From contig JADKBR010000026.1 of the NCBI GenBank assembly GCA_016714975.1, positions 62,001-126,000 of the forward strand: DNA of 64,000 nucleotides, in the 5' to 3' direction. Made by a program: the position numbers and the translations under genes. Under the pieces are notes generated by a model. The model saw only the letters and a list, made by a program, of their open reading frames with translations, was not told the origin of the DNA and searched no databases. The first letter of the stretch is position 1, and each line of letters starts with the position of its first letter. This document shows, piece after piece, positions 34,049 through 42,575 of the stretch. This stretch comes from Candidatus Dechloromonas phosphorivorans (GTDB lineage: Bacteria; Pseudomonadota; Gammaproteobacteria; Burkholderiales; Rhodocyclaceae).

Positions 34049-35379
34049 GCCGCGGCTTCGAGGGCCGAGCGGCGCAAGGCGTGGTCGAAGTCGGCCTTGA
34101 TGTCCTCGATGTGCTCGATGCCGACCGAGACGCGCACTAGGTCGGCACGCACGCCGGCACTCTTCTGCTCGGCGTCGGAAAGCTGCTGGTGCGTCGTCGA
34201 CGCCGGGTGGATGACCAGCGTCTTGGCATCGCCGACGTTGGCCAGGTGGCTGGCCAGTTGGACGTTGTCGATGAACTTCTGGGCCGCGTTCGAGCCACCC
34301 TTGATGCCGAAATTGAGGACGGCGCCGAAGCCGTTCTTCAGGTATTTCTTCGCCTTGGCGTGGTAGGGGCTGTCCTCGAGGCCGTTGTATTCGACCCACG
34401 CGACTTGCGAATGCCCCTTCAGCCATTGGGCGAGTTCCAGCGCGTTGTCGACATGGCGCTGGACGCGCAGCGACAGGGTTTCGACGCCCTGGATCAGTTG
34501 GAAGGCATTGAACGGCGACAGGCTGGGGCCGAAGTCGCGCAGGCCTTCGACGCGGGCGCGGATGGCGAAGGCGATGTTGCCGAACGTGCCGCCGCTGCCG
34601 AACACTTCCCAGAAATTGAGGCCGTGGTAGCCAGGCGCCGGGTCGGTGAACAGCGGGAACTTGCCGTTGCCCCAATCGAACCCGCCGGCATCGACGACGA
34701 CGCCGCCGATCGAAGTGCCGTGGCCGCCGATCCACTTGGTGGCGGATTGGACGACGATGTCGGCGCCGTGATCGATCGGCTTCGCGATGTAGCCGGCGGC
34801 GCCGAACGTGTTGTCGACGACGAGCGGGATGTTGTTCTCATGGGCGATCTTGGCGATGGCTTCGAAATCCGGCACCGAGAAGCTCGGATTGCCGATGGTT
34901 TCAACATAGAGCGCCTTGGTCCTGTCGTCGATGGCGGCACGGAAGGCTTCCGGCTGGTCGCCATCGACGAACTTGACGTTGATGCCCAGCCGCGGCAGCG
35001 CCACCTTGAACTGGTTGTAGGTGCCGCCATAGAGATGGCTGCTGGAGACGATGTTGTCGCCAGCCTGGGCGATGGTGGTGATCGCCAGGAACTGCGCGGC
35101 CTGGCCGGAACTGGTGGCGACCGCCGCGACGCCGCCTTCGAGCGCGGCGATGCGCTGCTCGAAGACGTCTGTGGTCGGGTTCATGATGCGCGTGTAGATG
35201 TTGCCGAACTCCTTCAGCGCGAACAGCCTGGCGCCGTGGTCGGCGCTGTTGAAGGTGTAGGACGTCGTCTGGTAGATCGGCACTGCGCGGGCATTGGTGC
35301 CCGGCGCCGGCGACTGGCCGGCATGGACCTGCAGGGTTTCGTAACGGTAATTGCGCTTGTTGTCGCTGGTGTCGCTCAC
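34045..35379 (-). CDS. metY: O-acetylhomoserine sulfhydrylase
   Basis: 444 aa from a GTG at 35379, chosen because AAGGGAG lies 7 bases upstream and the product then begins MSDTSDNKRNYRYETLQVHAGQ like the family. ATGs at 35469 and 35496 would add 30-39 residues without homology and with weaker sites. Fold-type I PLP enzyme of the Cys/Met metabolism family: PIYQTTSYTF, the YTRIMNPT substrate block and the PLP lysine in VVQSATKWIGGHG. Makes homocysteine from acylhomoserine and sulfide, by-passing cystathionine. Confidence 0.93.
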   Translation of the reverse strand: MSDTSDNKRNYRYETLQVHAGQSPAPGTNARAVPIYQTTSYTFNSADHGARLFALKEFGNIYTRIMNPTTDVFEQRIAALEGGVAAVATSSGQAAQFLAITTIAQAGDNIVSSSHLYGGTYNQFKVALPRLGINVKFVDGDQPEAFRAAIDDRTKALYVETIGNPSFSVPDFEAIAKIAHENNIPLVVDNTFGAAGYIAKPIDHGADIVVQSATKWIGGHGTSIGGVVVDAGGFDWGNGKFPLFTDPAPGYHGLNFWEVFGSGGTFGNIAFAIRARVEGLRDFGPSLSPFNAFQLIQGVETLSLRVQRHVDNALELAQWLKGHSQVAWVEYNGLEDSPYHAKAKKYLKNGFGAVLNFGIKGGSNAAQKFIDNVQLASHLANVGDAKTLVIHPASTTHQQLSDAEQKSAGVRADLVRVSVGIEHIEDIKADFDHALRRSALEAAA

Positions 35380-35600
35380 GGTGGTACTCCCTTGGCTTGA
35401 GTTTGGCTCCGGCAATTGCTTGCTGACCGAAGACTTGATTGTGGAAATCAGTTTGGTGACGAGGCCCATGCTTTTGTTCTCCGGGTTGCTGTTCATCGAG
35501 AAAGCCGGCGGCGGCCGGTCCGTGGGCGCAAGTTAGCAAGCAGGAGGTCCGCGCCGAACGAAGAAAAAGCCAGTTTCATATGGCCCCGGGAATGCATAAG

Positions 35601-35616
35601 GAATGAAGGAATTCAT
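35601..35616 (+). promoter_or_regulatory. shared sulfur-gene upstream element (ssuA1 copy)
   Basis: GAATGAAGGAATTCAT, preceded by GCATAAG, 61 bases before the start at 35677. Shares GAATGAAGGA with the tauD copy. The gap 35380-35676 between divergent metY and this gene holds both promoters. Confidence 0.4.
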
Positions 35617-35676
35617 ATTTATTGCCTGCTCGCTGTTCATCGAAACTCTGTGCACCCAACCCGTGAAGGAAATTCA

Positions 35677-36633
35677 ATGAAACGTCAGTTCCTCAAGAAG
35701 GCGATCGGTTTCGCCCTCGGCCTCTCGGTCATCTCCCTGTCTGCCACGGTCCACGCCGAATACAACCCGAAGTTGCTGCGCATCGGCTTCCAGAAGTCAG
35801 CCAGCCTGCTCACCCTGCTCAAGGCCGACGGCACGCTGGAGAAACGCCTCGCCCCGCAGGGCATCGAGGTGAAGTGGGTTGAATTCCCGGCCGGACCGCA
35901 ACTGCTCGAGGGCCTGAATGTCGGCGCCATTGACTTCGGTTATGTCGGTGAAGCGCCACCGATCTTCGCCCAGGCCGCCGGCGCGAACTTCGTCTACGTC
36001 GGCTATGAGGAGCCGGCGCCGCGGGCCGAGGCGCTGATCGTGCAGAAGGATTCGCCGATCCGGAACGTCGCCGACCTGAAGGGCAAGAAGGTCGGGCTGA
36101 ACAAGGGTTCGAACGTGCATTACCTGCTGGTCAAGCTGCTCGAGAAACACGGCCTGAAGTACTCCGACATCCAGCCCGTCTTCATCCCGCCCGCCGATGC
36201 CCGTGCCGCCTTCGAACGTGGCAGCATCGATGCGTGGGTGATCTGGGATCCGTTCACCGCCGCCGCCCAGCAGCAGGTCGGCGCACGCATCCTGGCCGAC
36301 GGCACCGGCGTCGTGAACAACTACGCCTTCTTCCTGGCCGAGCGCGATTTCGCCACCAGACGTCCGGACGTGATCAAGGAAGTTTTCACCGTGTTGCAGC
36401 AGACCGGCCAGCAGATCAACCAGAACCACAAGGCCGCCGCAACCCGGATCGCGCCGCTGCAAGGGCTTGAGCCGGCGGTCGTCGAGCAGACGATCCGCAA
36501 CTACAGCAATGTCGTGAGGCCGATCAGCGATCCGGTCATCGATGCGCAGCAGAAGCTCGGCGACACCTTCTACGAGCTGAAGCTGATTCCCAAGGCGATA
36601 AGGGTCAAGGACGCGACCATCGCCGCCAAGTGA
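35677..36633 (+). CDS. ssuA: SsuA-like aliphatic sulfonate-binding protein
   Basis: 318 aa. Signal peptide at residues 1-27 (TVHA/EY), then a type II periplasmic binding fold: LLRIGFQKSASLLTLLKADGTLEKRL, FPAGPQLLEGLNVGAIDFGYVGEAPP and VGLNKGSNVHYLLVKLLEKHGL are classic SsuA blocks. Captures alkanesulfonates in the periplasm for SsuBC, whose genes lie about 6 kb away on the other strand. A second, related binding protein is at 37698. AAGGA lies 7 bases before the ATG. Confidence 0.9.
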   Translation: MKRQFLKKAIGFALGLSVISLSATVHAEYNPKLLRIGFQKSASLLTLLKADGTLEKRLAPQGIEVKWVEFPAGPQLLEGLNVGAIDFGYVGEAPPIFAQAAGANFVYVGYEEPAPRAEALIVQKDSPIRNVADLKGKKVGLNKGSNVHYLLVKLLEKHGLKYSDIQPVFIPPADARAAFERGSIDAWVIWDPFTAAAQQQVGARILADGTGVVNNYAFFLAERDFATRRPDVIKEVFTVLQQTGQQINQNHKAAATRIAPLQGLEPAVVEQTIRNYSNVVRPISDPVIDAQQKLGDTFYELKLIPKAIRVKDATIAAK

Positions 36634-36697
36634 GCGGAAACCGGCCACTCTGGCCGGTCGACCGCGACAGAGCGATTGCTGCCTGGAGACACCCGAG

Positions 36698-37123
36698 ATG
36701 AACATCACGCAGCGGCTGTGCCGCGCCCTGGCCATCGCCAGCCTCGCGCTGGCCGGCCTCGCCCACGCCGGCGGCGATACCGTCGTCTATCACATCAACG
36801 AGAACGGCAGCGCCTCGGCGCTGCTGGCCAACGTCCGCAACCACCTGGCGGCGGCGCCGGATACCCGCATCCACGTCGTCAGCCACGGCCGCGGCATCGA
36901 CTTCCTGCTCAAGGATGCCAACGATCCCAGCGGCGAGCCCTATGCCGCCAGGGTCAAGCCGCTCGCCGCGCAGGGCGTGCACTTCAAGGTCTGCCGCAAT
37001 ACGCTGAAGGGACGCGGCCTGGGCGACGATGCCGTGGACAGCAGCGCGATCGTCGTCCCTTCCGGCGTCGTCGAGATCGCCCGCCTGCAGACCGAGGAAA
37101 AGGCCGCCTACCTCAAGCCCTGA
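36698..37123 (+). CDS. exported DsrE-like protein
   Basis: 141 aa. Signal peptide at residues 1-24 (GLAHAGG), then a DsrE/DsrF-type fold: TVVYHINENGSASALLANVRNHLAA, RIHVVSHGRGIDFLL and FKVCRNTLKGRGL with the single conserved cysteine near residue 108. Cytoplasmic DsrE proteins and TusD carry persulfide on such a cysteine; this one is periplasmic. Begins 64 bases after ssuA on the same strand, so probably co-transcribed. It may handle sulfane sulfur outside the cytoplasm; that is inference. Confidence 0.85.
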   Translation: MNITQRLCRALAIASLALAGLAHAGGDTVVYHINENGSASALLANVRNHLAAAPDTRIHVVSHGRGIDFLLKDANDPSGEPYAARVKPLAAQGVHFKVCRNTLKGRGLGDDAVDSSAIVVPSGVVEIARLQTEEKAAYLKP

Positions 37124-37192
37124 GGTTCAGTAGCTTCTGCCGGGCGGTAGCCGCAGCAATCATCCCGTCGCCACACGGCCTGACCGGGCGGT

Positions 37193-37546
37193 TTAGCGAG
37201 GGCGCTTCTGGTCCTGCATCATCCACGAGAACAGCCAGCTGGCCAAGCTGTAGACGATGGAACCGAACAGGGCAGCGACGAAGCCATCGACGCGGAAACC
37301 GCTCAGGATGTCGCCGGCAAACCAGAACATCAGCGCATTGACGACAAACAGGAACAACCCCAGCGTCAGCAAGGTCACCGGCAATGTAAGCAGGATGAAG
37401 ATCGGGCGGATCACCGTATTCACCAGCCCGAGGATCACCACGGCGATCAGGGCGGAGTACAGCGTATCGATGTGCACCCCGGGAACGATGTAAGGCACCA
37501 GAAGGAGCGCAACCGCGTTAAACAGCCAGACCAGGAGTAGCTTCAT
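37193..37546 (-). CDS. phage-holin-4-type small membrane protein
   Basis: 117 aa with four predicted membrane spans (LLLVWLFNAVALLLVPYIVP, ALIAVVILGLVNTVI, PIFILLTLPVTLLTLGLFLF, FVAALFGSIVYSLASWLF). Belongs to the holin family 4 superfamily 2 proteins common in bacterial chromosomes outside prophages. Function unknown; no phage genes nearby. Convergent with the DsrE-like gene. Confidence 0.88.
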   Translation of the reverse strand: MKLLLVWLFNAVALLLVPYIVPGVHIDTLYSALIAVVILGLVNTVIRPIFILLTLPVTLLTLGLFLFVVNALMFWFAGDILSGFRVDGFVAALFGSIVYSLASWLFSWMMQDQKRPR

Positions 37547-37640
37547 GGGGGGGTATGCCTTCTTGATTGGACGATGCCGCGATTATAGTGGCGATGCTCG
37601 TGGGTCGTCGCCCTCTACCGATGCCGATCGACCAGAAGAT

Positions 37641-37679
37641 AAAGCCCACGTCCCCGGCTCTCCCGGGAACGTGGGCTTT
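37641..37679. terminator. strong bidirectional intrinsic terminator
   Basis: A 17-base-pair stem with one mismatch, 37641-37657 with 37663-37679 (AAAGCCCACGT...ACGTGGGCTTT), and a CTCTC loop. A-rich before and T-rich after, so usable on both strands. It ends the minus-strand tauD-ssuA2 transcript 19 bases after its last stop. Confidence 0.9.
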
Positions 37680-37697
37680 GTTCAGACGAACTGGCGA

Positions 37698-38702
37698 TCA
37701 GTTGTTCTTGCCGCCATTCCACGCCGCATCGGCGACGCGCACCTGCTTCGGCACCAGTTTCAGTTCGAAGAACTTGTCGGCGATCTTCTGCTGTGCCGCC
37801 AGCACTTCGACCGTCACCGGCTTGACGCCATAGCTGTAACGCAGGGCGGCCACCTCGACGATCGGCTCTTCGATGCCGATTTGCGGCGCCAGGAACTTGG
37901 CGACTTCCTTCGGATTCTGCTTGCCCCACTGGTCGATCTTGTCGAGTTCCTCGAGCAGGATATGGACCACCTCCGGGTGCTTCTCGGCGAAGGCGCGCGC
38001 TGCCAGGTAGAACTGGTGGTTGGCCACCGCGCCCTTGCCATCGGCGAGGACCCGCGCGCTCAACTGCTTCTCGGCGGCGGCGAGGAAGGGATCCCAAATC
38101 GACCATGCGGCGACGCGGCCGCTCTCGAATGCCGCCCGGGCATCGGCCGGCGCCAGATAGACCACCTCGACGTCGGAATACTTGAGGCCAGCGTTTTCCA
38201 GCAACCTGACCAGCAGGTAGTTGGCATTCGAGCCCTTGGCAACGGCGATCTTCTTGCCCTTGAGTTCGGCGACGCTCCTGATCGGCGAATCCTTGGGTAC
38301 CAGCAAGGCCTCGGCACCCGGCGCCGGCGGCTCGTTGCCGACATAGACCAGGTCTGCCCCGGCCGCCTGCGCGAAGACCGGCGGCGACTCGCCGACGGTG
38401 CCGACGTCGATACTGCCGACGTTGATCGCTTCGAGCAACGGCGGGCCGAACGGGAACTCGGTCCACTTGACGGCGATGCCTTTCTCGGCGAGCCGCTTGT
38501 CCAGCGTGCCGCGTGCTTTCAGGATGACCAGCGTGCCGTATTTCTGGTAGCCGATGCGCAGTTCCTTGAGATTGGACGGGTTGGCCTGAGCATGAGCCGG
38601 GGTGGCGAGAATGCCGGTCGCCAGTGCCACGGCGGTTGCGGCCTGGGCAACGACCTTGACGCGCTGGCGCAGCAGGGAAGCGATTGAGTTGGTTCGAGAC
38701 AT
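37698..38702 (-). CDS. second SsuA-like sulfonate-binding protein
   Basis: 334 aa. Signal peptide at residues 1-38 (ATPAHA/QA), then the same fold and blocks as the 35677 protein (LRIGYQKYGTLVILKARGTLDKRL, GPPLLEAINVGSIDVGTVGESPP, IAVAKGSNANYLLVRLLENAGLKY). The two are clear paralogues. AGGAG lies 9 bases before the ATG at 38702. Preceded by a TauD-like dioxygenase in the same transcript, so its ligand is probably a sulfonate or sulfate ester that this enzyme opens. Confidence 0.9.
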   Translation of the reverse strand: MSRTNSIASLLRQRVKVVAQAATAVALATGILATPAHAQANPSNLKELRIGYQKYGTLVILKARGTLDKRLAEKGIAVKWTEFPFGPPLLEAINVGSIDVGTVGESPPVFAQAAGADLVYVGNEPPAPGAEALLVPKDSPIRSVAELKGKKIAVAKGSNANYLLVRLLENAGLKYSDVEVVYLAPADARAAFESGRVAAWSIWDPFLAAAEKQLSARVLADGKGAVANHQFYLAARAFAEKHPEVVHILLEELDKIDQWGKQNPKEVAKFLAPQIGIEEPIVEVAALRYSYGVKPVTVEVLAAQQKIADKFFELKLVPKQVRVADAAWNGGKNN

Positions 38703-38716
38703 GGGTTTTTCTCCTG

Positions 38717-39589
38717 TTAAAACGCTTGGTCTTCGCCGAAGGTGACGCGATGCAGCAGGCGGTGCTGGTTGTCGTAGTCCGCCGTCGCGTAATGAACGGT
38801 GGCGCGGTTGTCCCAGATGGCGACGGTATTCGTCTCCCAGCGCAGGCGGGCCTGGAATTCCGGGCGCTGGAACTGGGCGAAAATGAAAGCCAGCAGCGCG
38901 TCGCTCTGCTGGCGGGAAAGACCCTTGATGCGGTCGGTGAAGTTGGGATTCACATAGACCAGCTTCCGGCCGGTGACCGGATGGGTGCGGACGACCGGGT
39001 GCACCACCGGCAGGTGGTCGGCGCGCGCCTTGCGGTAGATTGCTTCGCCGTTCTCGAGCTGGGCGAAGTAGTTCGGCCAGCCGCTGTGCTCGAAGCTGTG
39101 CACCGCCTCGAGCTCTTCCAGATACCGCTGCAGAGATTCGGGCAGCGAATCGTAGACCGCGGTGGCGCTCGCCCACAGCGTGTCGCCACCGGCCGCCGGA
39201 ATCACATGCGAATACAGAACCGTGCCGGTCGGCGGATTGGCGGAGAAAGTGATGTCGGCATGCCACTGGTCGGTGCCGTAGCGATGGCCGACCGGCCTGG
39301 TTTCCAGTACCTCGATGACGCTGTGGCGCTCATGGCGGGGGAAGAACGCCTTGGTCTTGTCGGGGTCGCCGAAGACGCGGGCAACCTCGATCTGCTGTTC
39401 CGCTGTCAGATGCTGCTGGCGGAAGAAGAGCACCTGGAACTCTACAAGCGCCTTGCGCAACTCCGCACGATCACCCTCATCGCCGATGCGGGCGAGGTCG
39501 AAGTCGTGGACGACCGCGCCGATATTCGGCGTGTAGGGTTCAAGGATCAGGTTCTTGTAACCGGGAACGGCATTTTCAAGCTTGGACAT
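38717..39589 (-). CDS. tauD: TauD-family alpha-ketoglutarate-dependent sulfonate dioxygenase
   Basis: 290 aa. Fe(II)/2-oxoglutarate enzyme with the facial triad HxD in QWHADITFSANPP and distal histidine in RATVHYATADY, followed by the 2-oxoglutarate arginine in LLHRVTFGE. The family releases sulfite from taurine or alkanesulfonates, or cleaves alkyl sulfates (AtsK). The exact substrate cannot be chosen here. First gene of the pair with ssuA2, 14 bases apart. No ssuD monooxygenase is seen in the window, so this may be the only desulfonating enzyme nearby. Confidence 0.9.
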   Translation of the reverse strand: MSKLENAVPGYKNLILEPYTPNIGAVVHDFDLARIGDEGDRAELRKALVEFQVLFFRQQHLTAEQQIEVARVFGDPDKTKAFFPRHERHSVIEVLETRPVGHRYGTDQWHADITFSANPPTGTVLYSHVIPAAGGDTLWASATAVYDSLPESLQRYLEELEAVHSFEHSGWPNYFAQLENGEAIYRKARADHLPVVHPVVRTHPVTGRKLVYVNPNFTDRIKGLSRQQSDALLAFIFAQFQRPEFQARLRWETNTVAIWDNRATVHYATADYDNQHRLLHRVTFGEDQAF

Positions 39590-39666
39590 GGATGGACTCC
39601 TCTAATGGACTTGTCGAGAGTGGAAACAACCCGCACGACAAACTCTAGGGATTCATCCGCCCGCGG

Positions 39667-39689
39667 CGAAACAATTAATCCTTCATTCG
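39667..39689 (-). promoter_or_regulatory. shared sulfur-gene upstream element (tauD copy)
   Basis: On the minus strand CGAATGAAGGATTAATTGTT, then TCG, 78 bases before the tauD start. Related to the ssuA1 and sbp copies (AATGAAG core followed by ATTNGTT). Confidence 0.45.
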
Positions 39690-39767
39690 ATATGCAGCAA
39701 CGGCTGCCAAGCTAATAACCCGGCCAGTCAAGAAAACGGTATGAAAAGCGAAGCATTTTGCTTGGAT

Positions 39768-39788
39768 GCATATGAAAAAAAATTGGTT
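39768..39788 (+). promoter_or_regulatory. shared upstream element (phasin copy)
   Basis: GCATATGAA-AAAAA-ATTGGTT, 2 mismatches from the fccA copy and oriented with the phasin gene 107 bases downstream. Its presence at a storage-granule gene may link PHA granules to sulfur status, or it may act back on the divergent tauD gene. Confidence 0.4.
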
Positions 39789-39894
39789 GGAATTGGCAGC
39801 GGGCAGTCGATATTCTGGATTCACGTTGCAGCGCAGCAATTCACCAGGCGCGGCGATGAACCCTTATCGAAACATCAACTCACTGGAGATCACC

Positions 39895-40464
39895 ATGGCC
39901 CTTTCCCTTCGCTCAACGCCGGAACACGTCACTGCCGTCCACAAAGCGTGGTTCGACACTCTGCTCGCGATTTTCGACAACGCCCTGAACAGCGCAGAAA
40001 AGCTTGCGTCTCTGAATATCTCTTCAGCACGCGCCGCCCTGGAGGATCAGATTTCCGGCGCCAAGAGCCTGCTCGGCGCCAAGGATCTGCAGGAAGCACT
40101 GTCCCTGCAGGGCGGCCTGGTCCAGCCACAGATCGAGAAAGCCATTGCCTACTCACGCAGCCTTCACGAAATTTCCTCCGACGTTCAGGAGCAGTTGGCC
40201 AAGCACCTGGAACTGCACCTGTCGGAAGTGAACAAGTCGATCACCGCCGTGCTCGATCTCTATTCGAAGATCTCACCGGGCCATTCCGAGTTTGCCGTTA
40301 CCGCCGTCAAGTCGGCCATCTCGGCAGCAAACACGGCATACGGCCACGTCAGCAAGGCAGCCCACCAGGCAGCCACCATCACCCAAGCCAGCGTTGACGC
40401 CGCCACCAGATCTACGGTCCGCGCGGTGGCTGCAACAACAGCGGCGAAACAGAAGGCAGCTTGA
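39895..40464 (+). CDS. phasin family protein
   Basis: 189 aa, soluble and helical. ALSLRSTPEHVTAVHKAWFDTLLAIFDNALNSAEKLASLNISSARAALED matches the phasin domain that coats polyhydroxyalkanoate granules; the C-terminal 50 residues are Ala/Thr-rich and basic (AAATTAAKQKAA-type tail). ATG at 39895 with GGAG upstream; a longer frame from 39766 starts inside the AT-rich promoter. Stands alone between the tauD operon and the yedE pair. Confidence 0.88.
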   Translation: MALSLRSTPEHVTAVHKAWFDTLLAIFDNALNSAEKLASLNISSARAALEDQISGAKSLLGAKDLQEALSLQGGLVQPQIEKAIAYSRSLHEISSDVQEQLAKHLELHLSEVNKSITAVLDLYSKISPGHSEFAVTAVKSAISAANTAYGHVSKAAHQAATITQASVDAATRSTVRAVAATTAAKQKAA

Positions 40465-40490
40465 TTTCATCCAGCGTGCCCATCGACAAA

Positions 40491-40520
40491 AAGCCTCGGA
40501 GATGACCCGGGGCTTCTTGT
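40491..40520 (+). terminator. intrinsic terminator after the phasin gene
   Basis: AAGCCTCGG (40491-40499) and CCGGGGCTT (40507-40515) pair with one G-T, followed by CTTGTCTTT. It lies 26 bases after the stop. Confidence 0.75.
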
Positions 40521-40535
40521 CTTTCGTCCCGCTTC

Positions 40536-40970
40536 TTACTGCCTTTCAAGTTGCCGTCCTCGTGCCGACATCAGCCATTCATATGCCTCCATCCCGAAAA
40601 CCATCGCAATCGCGAACGCAATGGCCGGGAGGTAGCCTGCGCCCACACCGACCAGGGCCGGGCCGGGACAGAAGCCCGAAAGCCCCCAGCCAATGCCGAA
40701 GATGATGCTGCCAACCAGCAGCGGCGAATCGATCGCCCCCTTCGTCTCAGGCAAGACTGGCATTCCCAGCCATGTTGCTCCTTGGCGACGCGCCAGCGCA
40801 TAGGCCGGCGCCGCAACGCCGATTGCCCCCCCCATCACCAACGCCAGCGACGGATCCCAGTTTCCGCCAATGTCGAGAAAGGCCAGCACCTTCGCCGGAT
40901 CGGTCATGCCGGCCAGAATCAGGCCGACGCCGAAGGTCACGCCGAGTAGCAGCGAAATCAGCAAGGTCAT
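40536..40970 (-). CDS. YeeE/YedE-family membrane protein, second half of a pair
   Basis: 144 aa, about four membrane spans. LLGVTFGVGLILAGMTDPAKVLAFLDIGGNWDPSLALVMGGAI and FGIGWGLSGFCPGPALVGVGAG with the conserved cysteine are typical of YeeE/YedE (DUF395) half-proteins such as PmpB. Full-length relatives move thiosulfate or other sulfur compounds. Starts 1 base after its partner gene. Usually the two half-size genes work together. Confidence 0.9.
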   Translation of the reverse strand: MTLLISLLLGVTFGVGLILAGMTDPAKVLAFLDIGGNWDPSLALVMGGAIGVAAPAYALARRQGATWLGMPVLPETKGAIDSPLLVGSIIFGIGWGLSGFCPGPALVGVGAGYLPAIAFAIAMVFGMEAYEWLMSARGRQLERQ

Positions 40971-40971
40971 G

Positions 40972-41424
40972 TCAGGCTCCGATCACGTGGCGGCTGACGA
41001 AGACGGTCGCCATGCCGGCGCCCATGAAACACAGGACGGCAACCAGCGAACGCCGCGAGAAACTGGCCAGGCCGCACACGCCATGCCCACTGGTGCAGCC
41101 GTTGGCCAGACGGGTTCCGAATCCGACCAACAAGCCCGCGACAACGAGAACCGCCCACCCGTGGGGCGCATCAATCGTATGTGCTGACAACGGCAACCCG
41201 CCAGGGCTTACGGCTGCCCACAGGCCGGGCGCAAGGAGCAAACCGAATATAAAGGCCGGGCGCCAGCCGTCTCCTGCTGCTTGCTCGCACAACAGGCTGC
41301 CGAGAATGCCGCTGATGCCGGCGATCCGGCCCAGCACCAGGAACAGCAGTGCGGCCACCAGGCCGATCAGGCCGCCCCCGGCCAGGGCCGACCACGGCGT
41401 GAAATTTATCCAGTCGATAGTCAT
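40972..41424 (-). CDS. YeeE/YedE-family membrane protein, first half of a pair
   Basis: 150 aa, about four membrane spans. FTPWSALAGGGLIGLVAALLFLVLGRIAGISGIL and VGFGTRLANGCTSGHGVCGLASFSRRSLVA, with the conserved GCTSGHGVCG cysteines, match PmpA-type YeeE/YedE halves. The ATG at 41424 is preferred over a TTG at 41442. Together with the 40536 gene it forms a predicted importer or exporter of small sulfur species. A candidate sulfur-regulon element lies 81 bases upstream. Confidence 0.9.
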   Translation of the reverse strand: MTIDWINFTPWSALAGGGLIGLVAALLFLVLGRIAGISGILGSLLCEQAAGDGWRPAFIFGLLLAPGLWAAVSPGGLPLSAHTIDAPHGWAVLVVAGLLVGFGTRLANGCTSGHGVCGLASFSRRSLVAVLCFMGAGMATVFVSRHVIGA

Positions 41425-41504
41425 GTCATTCCCGCTCCCCAAAGGGTCTCATCCATCAATTTTTGAAACGCCTGCGACACTAGCAACCGGAGACGGGAAG
41501 CGGA

Positions 41505-41524
41505 AACGACGAATCTTTCATATG
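41505..41524 (-). promoter_or_regulatory. shared sulfur-gene upstream element (yedE copy)
   Basis: On the minus strand CATATGAAAGATTCGTCGTT, a shortened variant of GCATATGAA-N5-ATTCGTT, 81 bases before the first YedE gene. Confidence 0.35.
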
Positions 41525-41678
41525 AATATAAAAGGAGTCGAATAAAAACAAAAAAATAGATTCGTTTCAGGGGATCAGTGGATGACTTAAATTCACAGTC
41601 GGCCCGAATCCCGGCATGTCATTCAATTTCAGCAAAGACTCCGTTTAAACCCTGGAGCGAATATCAAGGAGACTCTCC

Positions 41679-42539
41679 ATGCCCCTCAGCGATCTGATCA
41701 GAACGCTAAACTCGCCGTCCGGCTCGCTGCCCGGCCATTACGCCCGCTCGGGGCTCGATCAACCGTTTGTTGCGGTCGACGGCCGGGTTTTCCTGCATTA
41801 TGCGAACCTTCGCCTTGAGTCGCATTTTCTCCCCATTGCCGAAACCAGGAGCGGCAAGACCCATGGCCACGCCGCATCCTTGCAGGTCTTCGGACTTTCC
41901 AACCGGCAGCCAATCGCGCCCGAAGCCGTCTTCGTGTTACCGACGGACGACGCCGAGTTCGTCTACCTCGACCGCCTGGTGCGCACCCTCCACGCACTGA
42001 ATTACCTGACGCGTCCGACCCGGGGCAACCTGCTGTTGCAAGTCCATGCCCGCCACGTGATGAGCGTTCCCGCCGACCACGGCCTGGCTTTCGAGGAAAT
42101 CCTGCGGCCTTGCGGCGTGCTCCCGGAACAGGTCACGCTGGAAATCGATATCGAGGGTGTCGAGGACCTCGCCCATCTGATCAAGGCAGTCGCCAGCTAC
42201 CGCTCGCGCGGGTATGGCATAGCAATCAGCCACTTCGGACGCCGCCAGATCGATTTCGGCATTCTCCGCGAACTGCAGCCCGACATCGTCAAACTCGACA
42301 GCCTGCTGGTGTCTTCCAACCGGCCGTCTTCCAACCGGTCGCTCAAACCCATCATCGAGGCGCTACACAAACTGCCGGCGCAGGTACTGGTCGAAGGGAT
42401 CGCCACTGATGCAATGCGCAAGGGCGCATCGGCATGGAACATCGATCTGCTGCAGGCCCATGCGCCGCTGCGCCGGCTGCTTGATCCGGTCCCGGTGGCG
42501 ACAGCCGGCAATTCGCCCTGCCTCAGGAGCGCTGCCTGA
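41679..42539 (+). CDS. degenerate EAL-domain protein
   Basis: 286 aa, one EAL-like domain without GGDEF or membrane spans. The overall order of EAL blocks is kept: the strand before the motif, LLLQVHARHV, LEIDIEGVED, SRGYGIAISHFGRRQIDF, PDIVKLDSLLV and VLVEGIATDA. Catalytic residues are lost: the EAL triplet reads AAS, the DDFG loop reads SHFG, and the metal-binding glutamate of LEITE is changed. It should therefore not cleave c-di-GMP and may be a binder or an adaptor. AAGGAG precedes the ATG. No partner gene is evident. Confidence 0.75.
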   Translation: MPLSDLIRTLNSPSGSLPGHYARSGLDQPFVAVDGRVFLHYANLRLESHFLPIAETRSGKTHGHAASLQVFGLSNRQPIAPEAVFVLPTDDAEFVYLDRLVRTLHALNYLTRPTRGNLLLQVHARHVMSVPADHGLAFEEILRPCGVLPEQVTLEIDIEGVEDLAHLIKAVASYRSRGYGIAISHFGRRQIDFGILRELQPDIVKLDSLLVSSNRPSSNRSLKPIIEALHKLPAQVLVEGIATDAMRKGASAWNIDLLQAHAPLRRLLDPVPVATAGNSPCLRSAA

Positions 42540-42575
42540 GATGAAATAGCGCGGTCGACCACTTCAGAATGCAAG

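Noticed and set aside
35380..35676. SAM-II type riboswitch upstream of metY
   Set aside because: The gap shows no SAM-II-like conserved core; only AT-rich promoter-like sequence is visible.
37193..37546. Prophage remnant suggested by a holin-family protein
   Set aside because: This four-span family is common as a chromosomal gene and no other phage gene is nearby.
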